From positions 1 to 28,567 of the forward strand of contig USJW01000060.1 in NCBI GenBank assembly GCA_900555045.1: 28,567 nt of DNA. The letters are read 5' to 3'. The stretch's first letter is position 1. The number at the start of each line of letters is the position of its first letter. Source of the stretch: an uncultured Clostridium sp. Its GTDB lineage: Bacteria > Bacillota > Clostridia > Lachnospirales > Lachnospiraceae. Below, in pieces: positions 22,986 through 28,567 of this stretch. The position numbers and the translations under genes were made by a program. The notes beneath the pieces were generated by a model. That model had not been told where the DNA came from and searched no databases. It saw only the letters and a list, made by a program, of their open reading frames with translations.

Positions 22986-23819
22986 ATGAATTTTACAAAG
23001 ATGCAGGGCATCGGAAACGACTATGTTTATGTAAATTGTTTTGAGGAGGCGGTCCCGGACCCGCAGGCGGCGGCGCGCTATGTCAGCGACCGCCATTTTG
23101 GGATCGGGTCGGATGGGCTGATTCTGATCTGCCCCTCAGAGGTGGCGGACTGCCGCATGGATATGTACAATGCGGACGGCTCCCAGGGGACCATGTGCGG
23201 CAACGGCGTCCGCTGCGTGGGGAAGTACGCCTACGACCACGGCATCGTGCCCCAGGAGCGCAGAAGTTTGACGGTGGAGACGCTGGCCGGGATCAAGACG
23301 ATCAACTTTACGGTCCGCGAGGAGCGGGGGCAGCTTGTGGCGGATATGCTGACTGTGGATATGGGGGAGGCGAAGCTGACCTCAGAGCTCCCGGAGGCCA
23401 TCACGGTGAGCGGGGAGCAGTACCGCTTCGTGGGGATCAACGTGGGCAATCCCCATGCGGTCTATTTCGTGGATGCCATCGACGGGCTGAATCTGGAGGC
23501 CATGGGGCCGTCCTTTGAGCTTCACCCGCGCTTTGCGCCGGACCGGGTGAACACGGAGTTTATCCAGCTGGTGGACCGGAACCATATCCGAATGCGGGTA
23601 TGGGAGCGGGGCAGCGGTGAGACGTGGGCCTGTGGAACCGGGGCGACGGCCAGCGCAGCGGCGGCCATCATGCTGGGCCACACGGAGGACGAGGTGGAGG
23701 TGGAGCTTCGGGGCGGGAGCCTTGTGATCCGCCTGGACCGGGAGAGCGGCCACCTGTTCATGACCGGGCCTGCGGTGGAAGTTTTCAGGGGATCCATTGA
23801 CATTCCCGAACATTTGTAA
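22986..23819 (+). CDS. dapF: Diaminopimelate epimerase
   Basis: A 277-residue epimerase that converts LL- to meso-diaminopimelate for peptidoglycan and lysine. Both catalytic cysteines are in place: Cys71 in MCGNGVRC and Cys216 in ACGTGAT. Other family motifs are GIGNDYVYVN, HFGIGSDGLI, NADGSQGT and NVGNPHAV. The ATG at 22986 has a GAGGTGGAG site upstream and lies ten bases after the ANTAR gene stop, so it may be co-transcribed with glnA and the regulator. dapL, the enzyme of the preceding step, follows after a structured gap. Confidence 0.97.
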   Translation: MNFTKMQGIGNDYVYVNCFEEAVPDPQAAARYVSDRHFGIGSDGLILICPSEVADCRMDMYNADGSQGTMCGNGVRCVGKYAYDHGIVPQERRSLTVETLAGIKTINFTVREERGQLVADMLTVDMGEAKLTSELPEAITVSGEQYRFVGINVGNPHAVYFVDAIDGLNLEAMGPSFELHPRFAPDRVNTEFIQLVDRNHIRMRVWERGSGETWACGTGATASAAAAIMLGHTEDEVEVELRGGSLVIRLDRESGHLFMTGPAVEVFRGSIDIPEHL

Positions 23820-23833
23820 TTAGTGATAACAAA

Positions 23834-23914
23834 CTCTCAGAGACCGACGGACACGAAGGCGTGTCCGGGAATGTGGCGGACACATTCCGGGTTTCTGGGA
23901 GTATTTATTTTTTC
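23834..23914 (+). other. Compact three-way-junction RNA structure with T-run, upstream of dapL
   Basis: A 12-bp outer stem (23834-23845 with 23890-23901, two G-U pairs) encloses two perfect hairpins, GGACACG-aagg-CGTGTCC (23849-23866) and GGAATGTG-gcgga-CACATTCC (23868-23888). A T-rich stretch (23902-23913) follows. GTGTCC (23861-23866) can also pair with GGACAC (23878-23883), which would break both inner hairpins. It may simply be an elaborate terminator for the dapF transcript, or a switching leader for dapL. It does not match the lysine riboswitch. Confidence 0.55.
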
Positions 23915-23988
23915 CGGGGCAGTTTTCCCGCATCGCCTGGACTGCGGGGGCGGAGAACGGCCGGAACCTTGAGGAGGAGACTTAAAAT

Positions 23989-25209
23989 ATGTTTGCGATC
24001 AATGAGAACTACTTGAAGCTTCCGGGCAGTTACCTGTTTTCCGACATTGCGAGGAAGGTGGCGGCCTACCAGAGCGCACACCCGGACCGCCGGATCATCC
24101 GGCTGGGAATCGGGGATGTGACGAAGCCCCTTGCCCCCGCCATCGTTGAGGCGCTGCACCGGGCGGTGGACGAGATGGGCGATGCCGCGCACTTTCACGG
24201 ATATGCCCCGGAACTGGGGTATGATTTTCTGAGGGAGACGATTGTGGATAAGGATTACCGCGCCCGTGGCTGCCGGATGGAGGCGGACGAGATTTTCATC
24301 TCCGACGGGGCCAAGAGCGACTGCGGGAATATCCAGGAGATTTTCGGGGCAGATTGCCGCATCGCGGTGTGCGACCCCGTGTACCCGGTCTATGTGGACT
24401 CCAACGCGATGGCGGGGCGGGCCGGGGAGTACGACCCGGCCACCGGCAGGTGGAGCAATGTGATCTACATGCCCTGCACGGCGGAGAACGGCTTTGTGCC
24501 GGAGCTTCCCGGCGAGCGGCCCGACATGATCTACCTGTGCGTGCCCAACAATCCCACCGGCACGGCGCTCACGCGGGATCAGTTAAAGGTGTGGGTGGAT
24601 TACGCCAACGAGAACGGGGCGGTGATTCTCTACGACGCGGCCTACGAGGCGTACATCTCCGAGGAGGACGTGCCCCACAGCATCTTTGAGATCGAGGGGG
24701 CCAGGACATGCGCCATCGAGTTTCGTTCCTTCTCCAAGAACGCGGGATTCACGGGCCTGCGCCTGGGCTTTGTGGCGCTGCCGAAGGAGCTGATGTGCGG
24801 GAACGTGTCGCTCCACAGCCTCTGGGCGCGGCGCCATGGCACCAAATTCAACGGGGCACCCTACATTGTCCAGCGGGCCGGGGAGGCCGTGTACTCCGAG
24901 GAGGGGGAGCGCCAGGTGAAGGAGCAGGTGGCCTTCTACATGAGAAACGCGCGTGTGATCGGCGAGGGATTGAGGGAGGCAGACTATAAGGTGTTCGGCG
25001 GCGTCAATTCTCCCTACATCTGGCTCAGGGTGCCGGAGGGCATGACCAGCTGGCAGTTCTTCGACGCCCTGCTTGAGCGGGCCGGCGTGGTCGGGACGCC
25101 CGGCTGCGGCTTTGGGCCAAGCGGCGAGGGCTATTTCAGGCTGACCGCGTTCGGAACCTACGAGAACACGGTGGAGGCGGTGCGGCGGATCCAGGCCATG
25201 GAAATCTGA
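23989..25209 (+). CDS. dapL: LL-diaminopimelate aminotransferase
   Basis: A 406-residue class I/II PLP aminotransferase of the DapL type, which makes LL-diaminopimelate directly from tetrahydrodipicolinate and glutamate. It bypasses the succinylase and acetylase routes. Characteristic stretches are NENYLKLPGSYLFSDIARKV, IRLGIGDVTKPLAPAIVEA, FISDGAKSDCGNIQEIFG, DPVYPVYVDSN, YLCVPNNPTGTAL and the PLP lysine Lys250 in SFSKNAGFTGLRLGF. GAGGAGGAG lies about ten bases before the ATG. dapL and dapF side by side show that this organism uses the aminotransferase pathway for lysine and meso-diaminopimelate. Confidence 0.97.
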   Translation: MFAINENYLKLPGSYLFSDIARKVAAYQSAHPDRRIIRLGIGDVTKPLAPAIVEALHRAVDEMGDAAHFHGYAPELGYDFLRETIVDKDYRARGCRMEADEIFISDGAKSDCGNIQEIFGADCRIAVCDPVYPVYVDSNAMAGRAGEYDPATGRWSNVIYMPCTAENGFVPELPGERPDMIYLCVPNNPTGTALTRDQLKVWVDYANENGAVILYDAAYEAYISEEDVPHSIFEIEGARTCAIEFRSFSKNAGFTGLRLGFVALPKELMCGNVSLHSLWARRHGTKFNGAPYIVQRAGEAVYSEEGERQVKEQVAFYMRNARVIGEGLREADYKVFGGVNSPYIWLRVPEGMTSWQFFDALLERAGVVGTPGCGFGPSGEGYFRLTAFGTYENTVEAVRRIQAMEI

Positions 25210-25251
25210 TCTGGGGCCCGCAACTTTGGGCCTGCAACTTTAAAAATCAGG

Positions 25252-25280
25252 TTGACAAGCCGGAAAAATCAGTTTATGAT
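25252..25280 (+). promoter_or_regulatory. Promoter for the Lrp/AsnC regulator gene
   Basis: A perfect TTGACA (25252-25257), a 17-bp spacer and TATGAT (25275-25280). Leader of about 113 bases. Confidence 0.7.
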
Positions 25281-25315
25281 ACGAACAGAGAAAATTTTAT
25301 AAGAATTGATCGGGC

Positions 25316-25365
25316 AAAAGCGTTCGGACCAAAGGTTCGGGCGCTTTTATGCTAGTTTGGCGCCC
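25316..25365 (+). promoter_or_regulatory. Attenuator in the lrp-type leader
   Basis: A 15-bp stem with an AAA loop (25316-25330 with 25334-25348, with G-U pairs) ends in CGCTTTTAT and looks like an intrinsic terminator, located between the promoter and the gene. Its 3' arm also contributes GGGCGC (25339-25344) to a second hairpin with GCGCCC (25360-25365). The two cannot form together, as in terminator/anti-terminator pairs. What would switch them is not visible. Confidence 0.58.
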
Positions 25366-25399
25366 GCAGCGAGAAACTTAAGATTTGGGAGGAAGAGAG

Positions 25400-25840
25400 A
25401 TGGACGATATTGACCGCAAGATACTGAAGCTGCTGCAGGAGAACGCACGCATGTCTTTGAAGACGATTGCAGAGAAGACCTTTCTGTCCTCGCCGGCCGT
25501 GTCCGCCCGGATTGAGCGGCTGGAGAAGGACGGAATCATCGGGGGCTACCACGCGTACGTGGATCCCATGAAGCTGGGCTACCACATACTGGCCTTCATC
25601 AACCTGGACGTGGTGCCGGAGGACAAGCCGAAGTTTTACGCCTACGCAAACGATGTCCCCAATGTGCTGGAGTGCAGCTGTGTGACCGGGGAGTACTCTA
25701 TGCTCATGAAGGTGGCGTTCCAGAGCACCATGGATCTGGATATTTTCATCGGACAGCTCCAGAAGTTCGGAAAGACCAGCACACAGATCGTGTTTTCCAC
25801 CCAGGTAGGGCCCCGGGGTGTGGATGTGGACGAAATTTAA
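25400..25840 (+). CDS. Lrp/AsnC family transcriptional regulator
   Basis: A 146-residue regulator with an N-terminal winged helix (MDDIDRKILKLLQENARMSLKTIAEKTFLSSPAVSARIERLEKDGII) and a C-terminal RAM/AsnC ligand-binding domain (about 65-140, with VLECSCVTGEYSMLMKVAF). Family members sense amino acids and form dimers to octamers. GGGAGG lies about eight to ten bases before the ATG at 25400; a TTG-started longer frame is less likely. It is close to dapL and glnA, so control of amino acid or lysine genes is plausible. Its leader carries an attenuator-like structure. Confidence 0.95.
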   Translation: MDDIDRKILKLLQENARMSLKTIAEKTFLSSPAVSARIERLEKDGIIGGYHAYVDPMKLGYHILAFINLDVVPEDKPKFYAYANDVPNVLECSCVTGEYSMLMKVAFQSTMDLDIFIGQLQKFGKTSTQIVFSTQVGPRGVDVDEI

Positions 25841-25854
25841 TTGACAGATAGGGC

Positions 25855-25882
25855 AACATTCGGCGGTCCTTCACATATGGTA
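25855..25882 (+). promoter_or_regulatory. Sigma-K-like promoter before the amidase gene
   Basis: CATATGGTA (25874-25882) matches the sigma-K -10 consensus CATAnnnTA, and AACA (25855-25858) matches the mACm -35 with a 15-bp spacer, slightly short of the usual 16-17. No good sigma-A pair fits. The gene product is a CwlC-like mother-cell amidase, which is under sigma-K in Bacillus. Confidence 0.5.
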
Positions 25883-25933
25883 TAGTGAGAGAATATTTGT
25901 TTCTCCAAGGTGAATTGTGAAGGAGTGTCCGAG

Positions 25934-26716
25934 ATGGCAGAAAGAAAGACGGTTATCATCGACGCAGGCCACGGCGGGGAGAATCCCGGCGCCGTCTACA
26001 ATGGGCGGCAGGAAAAGGACGATGCCCTCCGCCTGGCTCTGGCAGTTGGAAATATATTGGAACAAAGTGGTGTGAATGTGCTCTTTACACGGGTGGACGA
26101 TGTGTTTGACACGCCGCTCGAGAAGGCGCAGATGGGCAATTTGTCGGGGGCGGATTATTTTATCTCCATCCACCGCAACGCCATGCCCATTCCCGGCAGC
26201 GCCTCCGGCGTGGAGGTGCTGGTATACAAGGATCAGGGCGTGCCGGCCCTTTTGGCCGAGAACATCAGCCGCAATCTGGCCGAGGCGGGATTTATGGATC
26301 TGGGCGTGAAGGAGCGGCCGGGACTCATTGTCCTGCGCAGAACCCGGATGCCCGCGGTTTTGGTGGAGGCGGGCTTCATCGACAACCCGGAGGATAACCA
26401 GTTTTTTGACGAGAATTTTGAGAACATAGCGCGTGGGATCGCCGACGGCGTGCTCGAGACCATCCGGCAGCGGGAGATGGAGCGCCCGGAGTACTACCAG
26501 GTGCAGGTGGGCGCGTTTCGGGACCGGGTTCCCGCGGAGCGGCTGCTAAGCGAGTTAAAGAGCCGCGGGTTTCCCGCATTTATGGTGTACGACGACGGCT
26601 TCTACAAGGTTCGCGCGGGCGCGTTCCTCAACATGGACAACGCGGCCAACATGGAGCGGATCCTGAGAAATATGGGATACCAGACGTTCATGGTGCGTGA
26701 GCGGGCAGTGTACTAA
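25934..26716 (+). CDS. N-acetylmuramoyl-L-alanine amidase with SPOR domain, CwlC-like
   Basis: A 260-residue cell-wall hydrolase. Residues about 5-175 are an Amidase_3 domain with zinc ligands His13 (DAGHGG), Glu27 and His80 (SIHRNA) and the catalytic Glu145 (VLVEAGFIDN). Residues about 187-256 are a SPOR domain (YYQVQVGAFRDRVPAERLLSELKSRGF). It cuts the bond between muramic acid and the peptide. There is no signal peptide. The size, domain order and missing signal peptide match Bacillus CwlC, which accumulates in the mother cell and lyses it to free the spore. GAAGGAG lies eight bases before the ATG at 25934. It has its own sigma-K-like promoter and a terminator. Confidence 0.9.
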   Translation: MAERKTVIIDAGHGGENPGAVYNGRQEKDDALRLALAVGNILEQSGVNVLFTRVDDVFDTPLEKAQMGNLSGADYFISIHRNAMPIPGSASGVEVLVYKDQGVPALLAENISRNLAEAGFMDLGVKERPGLIVLRRTRMPAVLVEAGFIDNPEDNQFFDENFENIARGIADGVLETIRQREMERPEYYQVQVGAFRDRVPAERLLSELKSRGFPAFMVYDDGFYKVRAGAFLNMDNAANMERILRNMGYQTFMVRERAVY

Positions 26717-26732
26717 AAAGAGGTATGGCGGA

Positions 26733-26771
26733 CCGCCGCGGGGAAATCTTTCCTTGCGGCGGCCTTTCCTT
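26733..26771 (+). terminator. Intrinsic terminator after the amidase gene
   Basis: CCGCCGC (26733-26739) pairs with GCGGCGG (26756-26762), with an inner GGAAA/TTTCC stem, followed by CCTTTCCTT. Confidence 0.68.
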
Positions 26772-26787
26772 ATGGGGCGGATTCCGG

Positions 26788-26793
26788 TATAAT
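26788..26793 (+). promoter_or_regulatory. Possible -10 element for the glycosylase gene
   Basis: A perfect TATAAT about 27 bp before the start codon. The region 17 bp upstream (TTTCCT) is a poor -35, so the call rests on the -10 and position. Confidence 0.38.
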
Positions 26794-26819
26794 GGAAGAA
26801 AAAGAGGGGAAGAGGGAAG

Positions 26820-27416
26820 ATGGAGCGATGTGAGTGGTGCGAGGCCAACGAGCTTCTGCGGACATACCATGACCGGGAGTGGGGCGTGCCGGTGCACGAT
26901 GACCGGAAGCTGTTTGAGTTTCTGATGATGGAGGTCATGCAGTGCGGGCTCAACTGGAACCTGGTGCTGCACAAGCGGGAGATCTTTCGGGGCTGCTTCG
27001 ACGGCTTTGACTACGACCGGATTGCAGCCTATGGGGAGGAGAAGATCGCAGAGATTATGGACACGCCGGGCATGATCCGCTCGCCACGGAAAATCCGCGC
27101 CGTGATCCACGACGCCCAGTGTTTCCAAAAGGTCCGGCAGGAGTTTGGCAGCTTCGACCGCTACCTCTGGGCCTACACGGACGGGAAGACCCAGGTGGTG
27201 GAGAGCCACTTAAAGGGATGGGTGGCCAAAAACGGGTTGTCCGACCGCATAAGCGCGGACCTAAAGCGGCGGGGGTTTAAATATCTGGGGTCGGTGACGA
27301 TCTACGCCTACATACAGTCCTGCGGGCTGGTCAACGACCACGCGAAGGGGTGTTTCCGGCGGGAGGAGATCAACCGGGAGTATGAAATTTGGCGGATGGA
27401 GGAGGATGTTGAGTAG
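26820..27416 (+). CDS. tag: DNA-3-methyladenine glycosylase I
   Basis: A 198-residue base-excision repair enzyme that removes 3-methyladenine from alkylated DNA. The Tag family zinc site is visible: Cys4 (MERCEWC), His17 (YHDREWG), and the C-terminal His and Cys in VNDHAKGCF. The core motifs VPVHDDRKLFEFLMMEVMQCGL and LNWNLVLHKREIFR are typical. Length is normal. GAGGGAAG lies just upstream of the ATG. It appears to be a single-gene unit. Confidence 0.95.
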   Translation: MERCEWCEANELLRTYHDREWGVPVHDDRKLFEFLMMEVMQCGLNWNLVLHKREIFRGCFDGFDYDRIAAYGEEKIAEIMDTPGMIRSPRKIRAVIHDAQCFQKVRQEFGSFDRYLWAYTDGKTQVVESHLKGWVAKNGLSDRISADLKRRGFKYLGSVTIYAYIQSCGLVNDHAKGCFRREEINREYEIWRMEEDVE

Positions 27417-27457
27417 GGGAGTGGTTTCATAAACCGGGTGTCCTTTGGCCGGCAATG

Positions 27458-27466
27458 TGGTATAAT
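27458..27466 (+). promoter_or_regulatory. Extended -10 promoter for the cytidylate-kinase-like gene
   Basis: TGGTATAAT is an extended -10 with perfect TATAAT (27461-27466) and no strong -35 (GTGTCC at 17 bp). Leader of about 65 bases. Confidence 0.5.
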
Positions 27467-27537
27467 TAAGGCGTGACAGGCGGTGTTGTTGTCCACAGGC
27501 GGTTGACACGGCGCAACCGCGGAAGGAGCGTGATGTT

Positions 27538-28173
27538 ATGAAGGATGGAAAACGGTTGGTTATCACCATCGGAAGGCAGTTCGGCAGCGGCGGCCGGGAG
27601 GTTGGATCCAGGCTGGCCGAGGAGCTGGGGCTGGGATTTTATGACAAGAACATTCTTCGCATGAACTCGGACGAGAGCGGAATCAAGGAGAGCTACTACC
27701 ATCTGGCGGATGAGCGGCCGGGGAGCAGGCTTCTCTACAAGATCGTCAAGGGGTTGACGCCGGAGCTTGGGGCGCCCTCCTTCGGCTCGGATTTGATCTC
27801 CGCGGACAATTTGTTCCGCTTCCAGTCGGAGGTGATCCGGCAGCTGGCGGACGGCGAGGACTGCGTGATCATCGGGCGCTGCGCGGACTACGTGCTGGAG
27901 GGGCGGGACGGCCTGGTGCGGGTGTTCCTGTTCGCGGACATGGACTACCGGGTGAAGCGGATCACGGACCTCGGCTACTACGAGGAGAAGGACGTGAAGA
28001 AGAACATCAAGCGGATCGACCGGGAGCGCCGGGACTACCACCGGTACTACACAGGACGGGATTGGGAGAATGTGGAAAATTACGACCTGATGCTGAACAC
28101 GGCCAGCCTTGGAACGGAGGGCGCGGTGAAGGCGATCCGGGAGTACTTGAGGATCAAAGGATATGAGCTGTGA
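27538..28173 (+). CDS. Cytidylate kinase-like family protein
   Basis: A 211-residue P-loop protein of the cytidylate kinase-like (Cytidylate_kin2) family. The phosphate-binding stretch is ITIGRQFGSGGREVG; later come CVIIGRCADYVL, FLFADMDYRVKRI and a LID-like Arg-rich helix (KRIDRERRDYHRYYTG). Classical CMP kinase differs in length and motifs, and the true substrate of this family is not established, so I give no gene symbol. GGAAGGAG precedes the ATG by about eleven bases. A strong terminator follows. Confidence 0.88.
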   Translation: MKDGKRLVITIGRQFGSGGREVGSRLAEELGLGFYDKNILRMNSDESGIKESYYHLADERPGSRLLYKIVKGLTPELGAPSFGSDLISADNLFRFQSEVIRQLADGEDCVIIGRCADYVLEGRDGLVRVFLFADMDYRVKRITDLGYYEEKDVKKNIKRIDRERRDYHRYYTGRDWENVENYDLMLNTASLGTEGAVKAIREYLRIKGYEL

Positions 28174-28199
28174 GCGGGGATGACCGCCGCGGCGATGTG

Positions 28200-28228
28200 A
28201 AAACGGCTCCGCGAGGGGCCGTTTTCTT
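28200..28228 (+). terminator. Intrinsic terminator of the kinase-like gene
   Basis: An 11-bp stem (28200-28210 with 28215-28225, one T-G pair) with loop GCGA, ending in GTTTTCTTT. Confidence 0.88.
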
Positions 28229-28567
28229 TGTATCTGTGTCCGTCTCCCGGTGGAGATAGGATTTTGAAACAGAAACCGTACCAAGCTCAAAGCCGAAGTC
28301 CGCAGGAGTGGGGGACAGCAGTTCCTACCTTCTGGATACCGCGCCAGCAGAGCATGGTTCGTTAAATAGTAATCGTATATAGGTTCCAGATGTTTTTTCT
28401 CTTGAACCGTGGACAGAAGGTATTGGTTTGATCATACAATACTCGGCTTAAAATGTTGCGACGGCAATTTAAATATTGAGTATACTTTGTATGATCTCTC
28501 GGAATCTTGATTGATCATGCCAGAGAATCTGGCAACTGAACATTGAAAAGCAAATATTATCCATGAT
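28229..28567. other. Non-coding, AT-richer end of the window
   Basis: No open frame with a ribosome-binding site is seen on either strand. Base composition drops clearly in GC after about 28340. A 6-bp GCCAGA/TCTGGC hairpin (28519-28533) lies near the end, flanked by ATCATG (28515-28520) and CATGAT (28562-28567), which are complementary. The phrase CTGAACATTGAAAAGC resembles the short CTGAA/TTGAAAA motifs found before 23S or in rRNA spacers of Firmicutes, but no rRNA is present in the window to confirm this. Confidence 0.4.

Noticed and set aside
23820..23988. Lysine riboswitch before dapL
   Set aside because: The element is about 80 bases with a simple three-way junction, whereas the lysine riboswitch is about 170 bases with a five-helix core and conserved loops not seen here.

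Overview
The window looks like chromosomal DNA from a GC-rich, spore-forming, anaerobic Firmicute, most likely a Lachnospiraceae / Clostridium cluster XIVa gut bacterium. This is an inference from gene content and style: strong AGGAGG ribosome-binding sites, TTGACA/TATAAT promoters, a GlnA-ANTAR pair, LL-diaminopimelate aminotransferase, a class B sortase, and a CwlC-like amidase with a sigma-K-like promoter. I see no phage, insertion sequence, CRISPR array, tRNA or rRNA gene.

Layout. 1-1.8 kb (minus): a small membrane protein and a DUF2079 membrane protein, overlapping by ATGA. 1.9-3.7 kb: two lipoproteins with long repetitive linkers, the second a cyclophilin. 3.8-5.2 kb: a MATE exporter. 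5.3-8.5 kb: a divergent locus with a SARP/BTAD-type regulator, a protein built of three related modules, and a sortase B. 8.5-9.07 kb: about 550 non-coding bases packed with promoters and hairpins. 9.07-11.6 kb: a polar amino acid ABC transporter operon (binding protein, permease, ATPase). 11.66-13.5 kb (minus): a 54-residue cysteine-containing small protein and pyrG. 13.8-16.1 kb: ftsH with an unusual Gly/Gln/Pro repeat tail. 16.3-18.6 kb: an amidohydrolase and an ECF sigma/anti-sigma pair. 18.8-20.9 kb: an AraC-type regulator divergent from a DapF-like protein in which both catalytic cysteines are serine. 20.9-25.8 kb: a nitrogen/lysine block of glnA, an ANTAR antiterminator, a canonical dapF, dapL and an Lrp/AsnC regulator, with RNA structure in three of its leaders. 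25.9-28.2 kb: a CwlC-like amidase, a 3-methyladenine glycosylase and a cytidylate-kinase-like protein. The last ~340 bases are non-coding and AT-richer.

How the parts fit. The most informative features are regulatory. The promoter in front of the three-module protein and sortase carries two heptamer direct repeats with an 11-bp period, the second ending 8 bp before the -10. That is the known SARP operator geometry, and the divergent gene encodes a SARP-like protein. The glnA leader carries two small hairpins with hexaloops AAUGGA and AACGGA (A at 1, G at 4, as ANTAR proteins require) inside a terminator-like stem, and the gene after glnA encodes an ANTAR protein. A 10-bp direct repeat with a 21-bp period lies between the AraC-type regulator and the DapF-like gene. 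The lrp leader has mutually exclusive terminator and anti-terminator hairpins. The best candidate for an undescribed system is the SARP / three-module protein / sortase B locus.
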